Positions 25,846 to 34,235 of a DNA stretch of 64,000 nucleotides are shown here, one piece after another. Origin of the DNA: an uncultured Ruminococcus sp. (GTDB lineage: Bacteria > Bacillota > Clostridia > Oscillospirales > Ruminococcaceae); NCBI GenBank assembly GCA_902786975.1, contig CADAES010000009.1, positions 1 to 64,000 on the forward strand, given 5' to 3'. Made by a program: the position numbers and the translations under genes. The number at the start of each line of letters is the position of its first letter. Position 1 is the stretch's first letter. The notes beneath the pieces were generated by a model. That model saw nothing but the letters and a program-made list of their open reading frames with translations, ran no database searches and was not told the DNA's origin.

Positions 25846-26289
25846 TTATGTGTCTATTCTGATCATTTCGGTAATTGCCTTGTTCCTGTAAACCAGATCG
25901 GTGCGTTCTGTGAAGCCGACATTCTCCCAGAATGCGTTGCCGTCTGCATTTCTTGAAAATACGACCAGTGCAGTCTTGTTGATGCCCTGCTCCTTCAATG
26001 CTTTCAGCGTTTCGTCCACAAGCTTTGAGGCTATGCCCTTATGCCTGTGCTGTGGATGAACGGCGGTGTGGTAGATGTACCCTCGTCTGCCGTCGTGGCC
26101 TGCGATTATCACGCCTGCGACCGTCTGATCCTCGAGTGCGACAAAGCAGGTCTGAGGATTCCTGTCAAGGAATCTTTTTATATCCTCTTTTGAATCGTCT
26201 AAATTGTTCAGCCCCATTCCCGCACAGGAAAGCCATAGTTCATACACCTGTTCGTAGTCGGAAATGTCCATTGTGCGATATGTTATCAT
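25846..26289 (-). CDS. GNAT-family N-acetyltransferase
   Basis: 147 residues, a single GNAT domain. VHPQHRHKGIASKLVDETL (about 78-96) is the acetyl-CoA loop, and NADGNAFWENVGFTERTD (about 115-132) the C-terminal motif B. AAGGAG stands 7 bases before the ATG. The substrate is unknown. The gene lies between hairpin element B and the lipoprotein gene, so it is either expressed by read-through from argC or from a promoter inside the element. Confidence 0.88.
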   Translation of the reverse strand: MITYRTMDISDYEQVYELWLSCAGMGLNNLDDSKEDIKRFLDRNPQTCFVALEDQTVAGVIIAGHDGRRGYIYHTAVHPQHRHKGIASKLVDETLKALKEQGINKTALVVFSRNADGNAFWENVGFTERTDLVYRNKAITEMIRIDT

Positions 26290-26390
26290 TTTGTTCTCCT
26301 TCTATGATCTCTTTCTTTGTATGTATATATGTTTGGTATTGGTTGAATGATAGGTTTTGAATAACGGTATGCTTGACGATTTGTCAGGGC

Positions 26391-26647
26391 ACTCTCTTGG
26401 AAGTGTATTTCCATCAACTCTTTTTCTGAACTTTCAACGTGTTTCGGACATATGGGGCTTGATCCATATGTCCGAAACATATTAAGAGGTTTAGGAAGGG
26501 GTGTCCGGTAAGCGACCTGTGGTCGCTTGCGAGGATACCCAACGGGTATCCTCGGGGGGACAGAGTAACCGCCACTGCGGTTACTCTCAAAAACGGCAAA
26601 GCCGTTTTTGCTTCTTCCAAAAGGGTTTCCCCCGACAAACCGTCGGG
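26391..26647. repeat. Multi-hairpin intergenic element, copy B (3' of argC)
   Basis: Same arrangement as copy A: hairpins at 26441-26478 (15 bp), 26510-26528 (8 bp, identical to copy A), 26530-26554 (11 bp), 26562-26587 (11 bp), 26588-26610 (10 bp), plus an extra one at 26631-26647. Differences from copy A fall in paired positions on both arms, for example GGAG/CTCC against AGAG/CTCT in the fourth hairpin and GAG/CTC against AAA/TTT in the fifth. It abuts the argC stop at 26655. No open frame fits it. Confidence 0.85.
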
Positions 26648-26654
26648 TGTGCAG

Positions 26655-27602
26655 TCATTCAAGACCTGTTGTTTCGTCGATGCCGAGCATTATGTTCATG
26701 CACTGGACAGCTGCGCCCGAAGCGCCTTTGCCGAGGTTGTCGAGGCGTGAACAGAGCAGTATCTGCTCGTCATTGCCGCAGACAAATATCTGCATATTGT
26801 TTGTGCCTGCAAGAGTGTTTGCCGGCAGGAATCCGTCGGGCAGGGTCTCGCCTCCGCCAAGCTCCATTACCTTGACGAAATGCTGTCCTGCATAGTGCTC
26901 GCTCATTATTTCGTGAATGTCGGCGGGCGTGTATCTCTTTGTAAGGCACCTGCTCACCAGCGGCAGGCTCACCACCATTCCCGCATAGTAGTCGTCAACG
27001 ATAGGGTTGAACATCGGCGGGTATTTCAAGCCGCACACCTTCTGCATCTCGGGGAGGTGCTTGTGCGTCTGACCGAGTGCGTACTGCCTTGGCGACTGCA
27101 TCTCAAAGGTCTTTGCGCCGCCCTCGATAGCGGCGATCATTTTCTTTCCGCCGCCCGAGTAGCCCGAAACTGCGTGGCAGGTAACAGGGTAGTCCTCGGG
27201 GAGCACGCCTGCCTTGACCAGCGGATAGCAAAGTGAGATGAACCCGCTTGCGTAGCAGCCCGGAACGGCTACACGCTTTGAATTATGTATATTCTCTCTG
27301 TGCTTCTCGCTAAGCTCGGGAAAGCCATAGTCCCAGTCGGGGTCGGTCCTGTGAGCGGTCGAAGCGTCTATTATCCTAACGTCGGGGTTTGTGCAAAGGC
27401 TCACTGCTTCTCTTGCGGCTGCGTCGGGCAGACAAAGAAATGTGAAGTCGGACGAGTTTATCAGCCTTGCACGCTCGCTGCTGTCTTTTCTTTTATCCTC
27501 GTCGATAAGCAGTATCTCAAGGTCGTCACGCTTTGCGAATCTTTCAAATATCTTCAGACCTGTCGTGCCTTCCTTGCCGTCGATAAAGACTTTTGTTTTC
27601 AT
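26655..27602 (-). CDS. argC: N-acetyl-gamma-glutamyl-phosphate reductase (short type)
   Basis: 315 residues, the shorter type 2 family. It reduces N-acetylglutamyl phosphate to the semialdehyde with NADPH. VFIDGKEGTTGLKI (about 5-18) is the nucleotide-binding start; VAVPGCYASGFI (about 114-125) carries the catalytic Cys. HKLPEM-like HKHLPEM (about 185-191) holds the active-site His. The ATG at 27602 is one base after the TAA of the upstream membrane gene, and AAAGGGGAAAG within that gene's end is the ribosome binding site. The longer frame to 27626 is not needed. Confidence 0.94.
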   Translation of the reverse strand: MKTKVFIDGKEGTTGLKIFERFAKRDDLEILLIDEDKRKDSSERARLINSSDFTFLCLPDAAAREAVSLCTNPDVRIIDASTAHRTDPDWDYGFPELSEKHRENIHNSKRVAVPGCYASGFISLCYPLVKAGVLPEDYPVTCHAVSGYSGGGKKMIAAIEGGAKTFEMQSPRQYALGQTHKHLPEMQKVCGLKYPPMFNPIVDDYYAGMVVSLPLVSRCLTKRYTPADIHEIMSEHYAGQHFVKVMELGGGETLPDGFLPANTLAGTNNMQIFVCGNDEQILLCSRLDNLGKGASGAAVQCMNIMLGIDETTGLE

Positions 27603-27603
27603 T

Positions 27604-28068
27604 TTACTTTCCCCTTTTATCATCAAGTATCTTCTTGTATTTTATATCCTCGTGGAGCTTTCTGTCACGCTGCTGCTTTTTCTGGATCTGAATAAAGTCC
27701 TTGTCTGCGAAGATGTTTCCCACACCGCTTCCGAACAGCATACAAAAGCCTGTTGAAACAAGTACGTTCGGGATAACGGCTCTCAGATTTTCCAAGGCTA
27801 TGAATTCCACAGCTATTATCGGTATCATTCCAAACGGCATATACCAGCGTATCCCGCATCGCTTGGCGTAGTAAAAGCACAGCGCAAGCGTACAGACGGG
27901 GTATATCAGCGTAAAGCCGAGCATCAGCATCAGCGCATTAACGAACACGAAATTCGTCAGCACAAACAGCACATTGAGCAGGACTGCCCACACAGCTATT
28001 GATATCACAGCCCACCTCGCAGGGTGGTTTGAGATGTTTTCAGAAAGCTTCGATGTTTTTTTCGACAT
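27604..28068 (-). CDS. Membrane protein between argH and argC
   Basis: 154 residues. Four hydrophobic segments (about 18-38, 43-65, 78-92, 99-117) and a charged, Lys-rich C-terminal tail. The start overlaps the last 29 bases of argH in another frame and the stop is one base before argC, so it is firmly inside the operon and probably translationally coupled. Family not recognised. An arginine/ornithine-related transport role would fit the place but is unsupported. Confidence 0.65.
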   Translation of the reverse strand: MSKKTSKLSENISNHPARWAVISIAVWAVLLNVLFVLTNFVFVNALMLMLGFTLIYPVCTLALCFYYAKRCGIRWYMPFGMIPIIAVEFIALENLRAVIPNVLVSTGFCMLFGSGVGNIFADKDFIQIQKKQQRDRKLHEDIKYKKILDDKRGK

Positions 28069-29422
28069 ATCTTATCTGTTCCTTTACCGAATCTGGCGCA
28101 GGTCCTCCCGCACTTTTTCTCTGCATAACGCAGGTGTCAAGACTTATCGCTTCGAAAACGTCGGTGCCGAATTTATCGCAAAGCGCCTTATACTCGTCAA
28201 GCGGGAGCGTTTCGAGCGTACAGCCCTTTTCGATGCAGATGTGAACCAGAGTTCCTGTTATCTTGTATGCATCTCTGAACGGCATACCCTTCTTTACGAG
28301 GTAGTCAGCGCAGTCGGTAGCGTTGATAAAGCCCCTTGCCGCAGCTGCCCTCATATTCTCGGGAATGACCTTCATCGTAGCGAGCATCGGGTCGAATGTC
28401 ACAAGGCACAGCTTTACGGTATCGACTGCGTCGAAGATAGCCTCCTTGTCCTCCTGCATATCCTTGTTGTATGCAAGCGGAATGCCCTTCATCATTGTAA
28501 GCAGCGTCATAAGGTCGCCGTAGACTCTGCCCGTTTTGCCTCTGATAAGCTCGGTGACGTCGGGGTTCTTCTTCTGCGGCATGATCGACGAGCCTGTTGC
28601 GTAGGCGTCGTCAAGCTCGACGAATTTGAACTCCCACGAGCACCACATTATTACCTCCTCGGAGAAGCGGGACAGGTGCATCATAAGTATCGAAAGCGCC
28701 GAGGCAAGCTCACAGCAGAAATCTCTGTCCGAAACGCCGTCGAGCGAGTTCTGTGTTATCTGTGCAAAGCCGAGAAGCTCGCACACTCTCTGTCTGTCTA
28801 TCGGGTAGGTCGTACCTGCGAGCGCACCGCTTCCCAGAGGCATAGCGTCCATTCTTTCACAGGTATCTCTGAGCCTCCCCAGATCACGCAGGAACATATT
28901 AGCGTAAGCCATAAGGTGGTGCGCAAAGGTGACGGGCTGTGCTCTTTGAAGGTGAGTATAGCCGGGCATTACCGTAAGGGTATGCTTCTTTGCGATGTCG
29001 GTAACTGTCTGCGTGAGCTTTTTGAGCAGGGCGATTATCTCAGCGGTCTCGTCCTTCAGCGTAATTCTTATATCAAGGGCGACCTGGTCGTTCCTCGATC
29101 TTGCGGTGTGCAGGCGCTTGCCCGTGTCACCGAGCCTTGCGGTAAGCTCAGCCTCGACAAACATATGTATATCCTCGGCGTTGGGGTCAAACGGGAGCTT
29201 TCCGCTTTCGATGTCCTCAAGTATGCCCTTGAGGCCCTTGACGATAGCTTCGCTTTCGCTCTTTTCAATGATACCGCACTCGCCGAGCATCGTTGCGTGA
29301 GCTATCGAGCCGGTGATGTCCTGCCTGTACATTCTCGCATCGAATTTTATCGACGAGTTGAAGTCATTGACCCTCTCGTCCGCTTCTTTTGTAAATCTTC
29401 CTGCCCACATCTTCTGTGACAT
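28040..29422 (-). CDS. argH: Argininosuccinate lyase
   Basis: 460 residues. It splits argininosuccinate into arginine and fumarate. GSSIMPQKKNPD (about 280-291) is the fumarase/aspartase-superfamily signature with the catalytic Ser. TARSRNDQVALDIR (about 107-120) and GYTHLQRAQPV (about 156-166) are the other two conserved regions. AAAGGTGG stands upstream of the ATG. The leader contains a perfect inverted repeat GTACTG-4-CAGTAC (29502-29517) and A/G-rich short repeats. No consensus promoter was seen, so read-through from the argG side past a terminator is possible. Confidence 0.97.
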   Translation of the reverse strand: MSQKMWAGRFTKEADERVNDFNSSIKFDARMYRQDITGSIAHATMLGECGIIEKSESEAIVKGLKGILEDIESGKLPFDPNAEDIHMFVEAELTARLGDTGKRLHTARSRNDQVALDIRITLKDETAEIIALLKKLTQTVTDIAKKHTLTVMPGYTHLQRAQPVTFAHHLMAYANMFLRDLGRLRDTCERMDAMPLGSGALAGTTYPIDRQRVCELLGFAQITQNSLDGVSDRDFCCELASALSILMMHLSRFSEEVIMWCSWEFKFVELDDAYATGSSIMPQKKNPDVTELIRGKTGRVYGDLMTLLTMMKGIPLAYNKDMQEDKEAIFDAVDTVKLCLVTFDPMLATMKVIPENMRAAAARGFINATDCADYLVKKGMPFRDAYKITGTLVHICIEKGCTLETLPLDEYKALCDKFGTDVFEAISLDTCVMQRKSAGGPAPDSVKEQIRYVEKNIEAF

Positions 29423-29528
29423 TTATGAAACCACCTTTTCTTGCATCTTGCATCTTTCTTCTTGCTTCTGACCGCAGGGCTTCATAGATGCTGAAACCTC
29501 GGTACTGCACACAGTACTAACAGAAAAC

Positions 29529-29574
29529 AAAAAAACGTATGGGCAAAACGGCTTTTGCGCAAGCCGTCCTGCCC
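29529..29574 (-). terminator. Terminator after the pentapeptide-repeat gene
   Basis: Twelve base pairs with one two-base mismatch (29541-29554 with 29561-29574), then a T-rich run on the minus strand. It divides argG plus the pentapeptide gene from argH. Confidence 0.8.
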
Positions 29575-29593
29575 GTTAATGATTATCAGCCGT

Positions 29594-30025
29594 TTATTCC
29601 TTCTCGTGCTGTTCAAGGAGCTTGGAGATGTCTATACCGTTTATCTTCATGCCCTCGATCTTGCAGTCATTTATTTCGACGTTTGAAAGGTCGCAGTGAA
29701 TAAACTGTGAGTTTTTCAGATCCGGGTTCTTGAACTCTACATTATTCATTATCGAACAGCCGAATCTTGTGTTGCTGAGGTTTACACCGAGAAACTTTGA
29801 ATCGACCATATAGATATCTGTAAAGTTTGCTCCCCTCATACTTACGTCGTCAAACTCTGCGCTGTCCATATTCACGTCGTTGAATTTAGCCTCTTTGAGG
29901 TTTACGTTGCAGAAGGTAGCGCTTCCCAGGTTGACGTCCTCAAATGTCGAGTTCGGCAGGCTGTCGTAGGATATCTCCACTTTCTTGTCCAGTGCCGGCT
30001 CAAAGGTGTTTATAGTATCTGACAT
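29594..30025 (-). CDS. Pentapeptide-repeat protein
   Basis: 143 residues. From about residue 25 to 125 it shows about 18 five-residue units with a central Phe, Leu, Met or Val and Ala/Asn/Ser on its N-side, for example STFEDVNLGSATFCNVNLK. This is the right-handed square beta-helix. Known members mimic DNA and bind gyrase, but most have no assigned role. It lies 46 bases after argG and before a terminator, so it is co-transcribed with argG. AAGGAGG precedes the ATG. Nothing links it to arginine beyond position. Confidence 0.88.
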   Translation of the reverse strand: MSDTINTFEPALDKKVEISYDSLPNSTFEDVNLGSATFCNVNLKEAKFNDVNMDSAEFDDVSMRGANFTDIYMVDSKFLGVNLSNTRFGCSIMNNVEFKNPDLKNSQFIHCDLSNVEINDCKIEGMKINGIDISKLLEQHEKE

Positions 30026-30071
30026 ATCATTTACCTCCTTGTTGAATAAAGTTGATGTATTATGTGTGATG

Positions 30072-31304
30072 TTACTTATTGTTGTTTCTTTTCTGCTCGA
30101 GCTTTGCTCTAACCTTTATCGGCAGACCGAACAGGTTGATGAATCCTGCCGAATCAGCCTGGTTGTAAACGTTGTCCTCGTCGAATGTTGCGACTTCCTC
30201 ATCGTAGAGGGTATAAGGCGAAGTAACGCCAGCGTTGATGATGTTGCCCTTATAGAGCTTGAGCTTTACGTCGCCTGTAACTGTTTTCTGAGTTTCGGTA
30301 ACGAAAGCGCTCATAGCCTCACGCAGAGGTGTGAACCACTGACCGTTGTAAACGATGTCTGCGAACTTGATGCTGAGGTACTGCTTAACTCTTGCAGTTT
30401 CCTTATCGAGTGTGATAGTTTCAAGCACCTCGTGAGCCTTGTAGAGGATAGCTCCGCCCGGAGTCTCGTAAACGCCTCTTGACTTCATGCCCACCAGTCT
30501 GTTCTCGACGAGGTCTGCAAGACCGATGCCGTTTGCGCCGCCCAGCTCGTTGAGCTTTGCAACTATCTGCTTGCCGTTCATCTTAACGCCGTCTATCTCG
30601 GTAGGAACGCCCTTTTCAAAGTGGATAGTAACATAGGTCGGCTTATCGGGAGCCATTATCGGTGAAACGCCCATCTCAAGGAAGCCGGGCTTTTCATACT
30701 GCGGCTCGTTAGCGGGGTTTTCAAGGTCAAGGCCCTCGTGGGAAAGGTGCCACAGGTTCTTATCCTTGGAATAGTTGGTCTCTCTGTTTATCTTCAGAGG
30801 GATATTGTGAGCCTCAGCGTAGTCGATCTCCTCGTCTCTTGACTTGATGTCCCAGATCCTCCAGGGAGCGATTATCTGCATATCGGGTGCGAAAGCCTTG
30901 ATAGCAAGCTCAAATCTTACCTGGTCGTTGCCCTTGCCTGTGCAGCCGTGGCAGATAGCGTCAGCTCCCTCTTTGAGAGCGATCTCTGCTATCCTCTTGG
31001 CGATGATAGGTCTTGCAAAAGAAGTGCCCAGCATATACTGGTTCTCGTAAATTGCACCTGCCTGTACGGTAGGGAACACGTAGTCCTCGATGAACTCCTC
31101 GGTGAGGTCCTCGATGTAGAGCTTTGAAGCGCCTGTTTTGAGAGCCTTCTCCTCCAGACCGTCAAGCTCGGTGCCCTGTCCTACGTCGCCCGAAACGGCG
31201 ATGACCTCGCAGTTGTTGTAATTCTCCTTCAGCCAGGGAATGATGATAGATGTGTCAAGTCCTCCCGAATATGCAAGAACTACCTTTTTGATCTCGTTAG
31301 CCAT
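30072..31304 (-). CDS. argG: Argininosuccinate synthase
   Basis: 410 residues. It joins citrulline and aspartate using [16 protein letters not shown] (about 8-20) is the PP-loop; [13 protein letters not shown] (about 118-130) and [10 protein letters not shown] near it are typical. RBS CGGAGGA lies about 6 bases before the ATG. Transcribed from the promoter at 31410-31383, whose -10 overlaps an ARG-box-like palindrome, so repression by ArgR in arginine-rich conditions is likely. Confidence 0.97.
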   Translation of the reverse strand: MANEIKKVVLAYSGGLDTSIIIPWLKENYNNCEVIAVSGDVGQGTELDGLEEKALKTGASKLYIEDLTEEFIEDYVFPTVQAGAIYENQYMLGTSFARPIIAKRIAEIALKEGADAICHGCTGKGNDQVRFELAIKAFAPDMQIIAPWRIWDIKSRDEEIDYAEAHNIPLKINRETNYSKDKNLWHLSHEGLDLENPANEPQYEKPGFLEMGVSPIMAPDKPTYVTIHFEKGVPTEIDGVKMNGKQIVAKLNELGGANGIGLADLVENRLVGMKSRGVYETPGGAILYKAHEVLETITLDKETARVKQYLSIKFADIVYNGQWFTPLREAMSAFVTETQKTVTGDVKLKLYKGNIINAGVTSPYTLYDEEVATFDEDNVYNQADSAGFINLFGLPIKVRAKLEQKRNNNK

Positions 31305-31377
31305 AATTATTCCTCCGTTATTTGTATTTGATCAAACGCATAAAAGCATATACTTTATGCCCGAATGTTTTTGTCAA

Positions 31378-31410
31378 GTATAATTATACACTTTTATACG
31401 GCGTTGTCAA
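31378..31410 (-). promoter_or_regulatory. argG promoter with ARG-box-like operator
   Basis: Minus strand TTGACA (31410-31405), 16 bases, TATAAT (31388-31383). GTATAATTATAC (31378-31389) is a perfect palindrome over the -10. With its flank it matches TGnATwwwwATnCA at 13 of 14 positions, the shape of an ArgR site. Weaker AT-rich partial matches lie near 31430-31442. The rest of this gap (31411-31598) is AT-rich with no gene. Confidence 0.7.
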
Positions 31411-31598
31411 GGGGTTATGCAAATAATTTTGAATATTATACACAAAATAACGTAAATTTATGTATAATCAAAAATAATATGCAGGAAAATATACATTTTC
31501 AGGCTTGCCTGTGCAGGCTTTGCGCCAAAGCGGGACAGGACCTGATGATATTCAAGTATATTATACCACTTTCAAACGCAAATTGCAACACAAAAAGC

Positions 31599-31627
31599 TT
31601 GCATTTTCAAGTTTTTTGATGTATAAT
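31599..31627 (+). promoter_or_regulatory. Promoter of the flavin reductase gene
   Basis: TTGCAT (31599-31604), 17 bases, TATAAT (31622-31627), about 48 bases before the start. Confidence 0.8.
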
Positions 31628-31674
31628 CTTATCAAAGGGAAGTGTAAAACTTTTAACTGAAAGGCGGTATGGTT

Positions 31675-32211
31675 ATGTCAGACAAAATGACGGAGCTTGG
31701 CTTTGAAAAGCTCAGCGGTGAGCAGCTGCTCACACTTGATCTCAATGTGTTCAAAAAGATAGGTCAGGAGTGGATGCTCGTAACGGCAGGCGACAGCAGA
31801 GGCTGGAACACGATGACTGCATCGTGGGGCTTTGCGGGCGTTATGTGGGGAAAGAATACGTTTATGACCGTTATACGTCCCCAGAGATACACAAGGGAGT
31901 TTATCGACAAAAGCGAGTATTTCAGCGTTTGCTTTTTCGACGAGCAGTACAAGAAGGCTCTGGCTTTCTGCGGCGGACACAGCGGAAGGGACTGCGACAA
32001 GGCAAAGGAAACGGGGCTCGTGCCCGTGTTCACCGACGGCTCGACGGCATTCGAGCAGGCTTCGGCGGTGTTTGTGTGCAGGAAGATATACGCACAGCCT
32101 ATGAAAAAGGAGTGTTTTATCGACACATCTCTTGATGAGCAGTGGTGCTCCGCAGGCGACTATCACATCGAATACATCGGCGAGATAGTTGCGGCATATG
32201 TAAAAAAATAA
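31675..32211 (+). CDS. Flavin reductase-like / flavoredoxin-type FMN protein
   Basis: 178 residues. The sequence MLVTAGDSRGWNTMTASWG (about 34-52) and VIRPQRYTREFIDKSEYFSV (about 66-85) match the FMN-binding split-barrel family of flavin reductases. Such proteins use FMN to pass electrons to another protein or to a small substrate. Two in-frame ATGs lie at 31669 and 31675; AAAGG is 10 bases before the second and 4 before the first, so 31675 is slightly favoured. Monocistronic: the next promoter starts 10 bases after its stop. Confidence 0.85.
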   Translation: MSDKMTELGFEKLSGEQLLTLDLNVFKKIGQEWMLVTAGDSRGWNTMTASWGFAGVMWGKNTFMTVIRPQRYTREFIDKSEYFSVCFFDEQYKKALAFCGGHSGRDCDKAKETGLVPVFTDGSTAFEQASAVFVCRKIYAQPMKKECFIDTSLDEQWCSAGDYHIEYIGEIVAAYVKK

Positions 32212-32220
32212 TGACGTTTC

Positions 32221-32249
32221 TTGACAAAAGCCGATGTGTATGTTATATT
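32221..32249 (+). promoter_or_regulatory. Promoter of the T-box / tyrS operon
   Basis: TTGACA (32221-32226), 17 bases, TATATT (32244-32249). Transcription would start near 32256, at the base of the T-box leader. Confidence 0.85.
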
Positions 32250-32255
32250 AGCTTT

Positions 32256-32541
32256 AATATGTGAAATGCGGTGATGGGAACAAGTAGGCTCATGCTGTCG
32301 GCATTCAGAGAACTCCCGGTCGGTGAAAGGGAGCATGCAGGCATTGGCTGAATACAGCCCGGAGCAGGCAGGGTGAACTCGCTGTGCGACAAGTCCTGCA
32401 CGCTTTGCCCACGTTACGGGTGCAGAGTTGGCTTTTGTCAACTTGTAAAGGTCTGTCTTGCGAAAGCCAGGCGAACATGAGGTGGTAACACGATAATTCG
32501 TCCTCTGATGAGCTTATGCCCGTCAGAGGATCTTTTGTTTT
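32256..32541 (+). promoter_or_regulatory. T-box leader, tyrosine type
   Basis: A full T-box riboswitch. AGUA of the specifier loop is at 32283-32286. The opposite strand reads GAATACAGCC with TAC at 32353-32355, a tyrosine codon. The T-box sequence GAGGTGGTAACACGATAA lies at about 32479-32496. Its TGGT (32483-32486) would pair with the ACCA end of a tRNA whose discriminator is A, as in tRNA-Tyr. The terminator stem CCTCTGA/TCAGAGG with a T run is at 32502-32541, and its 5' arm overlaps the antiterminator. Uncharged tRNA-Tyr should therefore allow read-through. Confidence 0.93.
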
Positions 32542-32555
32542 CAAGGGGAGCAGAA

Positions 32556-33722
32556 ATGAAAAAGGCAGAAAAGGACGCAGCCGTAGATGCGGTAATGGTG
32601 CGAAAGTACCGTGAGGACAGGATAACGAACTGCTGTGATATCTTCAAGGGCATCGTGAGGAGCACAAAGGTCTTTATGCTGGCACAGCTGGTAATATATC
32701 TTCTGCTGGCATACAGCCTGTTTATGGGGGCTCTCGGCGCAAGTAAGCTGATAAGACCTGTGGTCTGCACGCTTTTCCCGCTTGCGGGTGCGGTCGTCAC
32801 GGTCGTAAAAAGGGACAAGCTCGGCAACATCGTCGGCGCAGGGATAGACGTGGCATCTATCGCCATGATACTGTTTTTCAGAATGATGGAGCTGCCCGAG
32901 ATGATACTTATCCTGGCATCGCTCGTCGTTCACGCCGTGCGTGCAGAAAAGATATACTGCTATGACCTTATCAAGGATCTCTACGGTTTTTCGAGGTTTT
33001 ACAGCTTCGATATATGCAACAGGGTAGCAGACGACGACTTCAAGGCACAGAGTATCCTTGAAAGCTACGATTCGGTCTTTGACAACGAGCTTATGAAATA
33101 CGAGCGCTCCAGTCATTACATACCCCCGCTTTTCAAGAGGATACAGACGGCGGCTGTGTGCGCACTGATCGTGGGAACGGTCGCTCTGACGATAAGTATG
33201 GCGGTGCTGGGCAAGGCTCGCAAAGCCGAGGAGATAACTGAGCTCGGCTCACGCAAGGGCGGCTCGGTAAAGGGAAGCGTAACGCAGATATTTGATATAA
33301 ACAGCTTCGGAACGGGGCTTGGCGATGGCGATGAATACTGGGTGCCGATGGGCGGCGAGCAGGTATGCTTCGTTGTTCCCGGCGAGTACAGGGACAGCTT
33401 CAGAGCGCTGTATGTTTTCTGTCACCCCGACAAGCAGAGCTCGGGAGAGTTTGCCGAGGTCAAGCCGAAGGAGGACGGTATTAAGTTTACCGGCGAGATA
33501 TGCAAGGCGGACACGAGCGAATACGCCGAGAGTGATCTGAGACCTGCACCGCAGATGGAGCAGAGGTCAGACCTGCCCTTCAACACAAAATACTATATCA
33601 AGCTTTACAGCACGGGGCTTTGGAACATTATCCAGACAGTCGGGATCGTGCTTATCGTGATAGGTGCTGCAGCGTGGGCTGTGGTGATATTCATAGGCAG
33701 CCGTGAGAACAACAAGTACTGA
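32556..33722 (+). CDS. Membrane protein under T-box control
   Basis: 388 residues. Hydrophobic segments at about 40-62, 67-90, 98-115 and 118-135, then a soluble region, a helix at about 205-225, an extracellular-type domain of about 130 residues and a final helix (about 358-380). AAGGGGAG lies 5 bases before the ATG at 32556; the longer frame to 32508 would begin in the T-box terminator. Family not recognised. It is the first gene after the tyrosine T-box, so it should respond to tyrosine limitation. Confidence 0.7.
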   Translation: MKKAEKDAAVDAVMVRKYREDRITNCCDIFKGIVRSTKVFMLAQLVIYLLLAYSLFMGALGASKLIRPVVCTLFPLAGAVVTVVKRDKLGNIVGAGIDVASIAMILFFRMMELPEMILILASLVVHAVRAEKIYCYDLIKDLYGFSRFYSFDICNRVADDDFKAQSILESYDSVFDNELMKYERSSHYIPPLFKRIQTAAVCALIVGTVALTISMAVLGKARKAEEITELGSRKGGSVKGSVTQIFDINSFGTGLGDGDEYWVPMGGEQVCFVVPGEYRDSFRALYVFCHPDKQSSGEFAEVKPKEDGIKFTGEICKADTSEYAESDLRPAPQMEQRSDLPFNTKYYIKLYSTGLWNIIQTVGIVLIVIGAAAWAVVIFIGSRENNKY

Positions 33723-33736
33723 CGCAGGAGGGGAAT

Positions 33737-34219
33737 ATGCATTTCGGGTTTTCATATGTAGGGCTGATATATCTGATAATGCTTTTCACGCCCAATATGG
33801 TCTGGAGCAAAAATCAGCCGAAGGATTATGAGAAATACGCCGTGAACGAGAACAAGCTGCTGCTCGGTCTTGAACGCATAGGCGAGGTGCTTGTAAGCGC
33901 ACTTTGTCTGATATTCTCCGATTTTAACATACGCAGTATAAGGGCGTGGAGCGTTGTTCTGCTGATATCGTTTTTGATGATGGTGCTGTATGAGATATAC
34001 TGGATACGCTATTTCAGAAGTGAAAAGACTATGGCGGATATGTATTCGGGCATACTCGGCGTACCCGTTGCGGGGGCAACGCTGCCTGTGCTTGCGTTCG
34101 GTCTGCTGGCAGTCTACGGCGGAAATCTGCCGATGCTCATAGCAGTCGTTATCCTCGGCATAGGGCATATAGGGATACATCTTGACCACAGAAAAGAATC
34201 TAAGAACGCAGATAAATGA
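33737..34219 (+). CDS. Conserved small membrane protein
   Basis: 160 residues with about five hydrophobic helices (about 5-20, 48-60, 70-88, 100-130, 132-152). GFSYVGLIYLIMLFTPNMVW at the start and KYAVNENKLLLGLERIGEV (about 37-55) look like a family seen in other Firmicutes, but I cannot name it or give a function. AGGAGG is 6 bases before the ATG. It follows the previous gene after 14 bases and precedes the next by 16, so it is in the same T-box operon. Confidence 0.7.
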   Translation: MHFGFSYVGLIYLIMLFTPNMVWSKNQPKDYEKYAVNENKLLLGLERIGEVLVSALCLIFSDFNIRSIRAWSVVLLISFLMMVLYEIYWIRYFRSEKTMADMYSGILGVPVAGATLPVLAFGLLAVYGGNLPMLIAVVILGIGHIGIHLDHRKESKNADK

Positions 34220-34235
34220 AAGGGATGTGCATTTT

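Noticed and set aside
27974..29419. A 481-residue open frame on the plus strand opposite argH
   Set aside because: It is a frame shadow: the minus strand encodes argininosuccinate lyase with all signatures, and the opposite frame has no domain sense.
29502..29517. ARG box or T-box upstream of argH
   Set aside because: GTACTG-4-CAGTAC is palindromic but GC-rich and unlike ARG boxes; no T-box core sequence is present.
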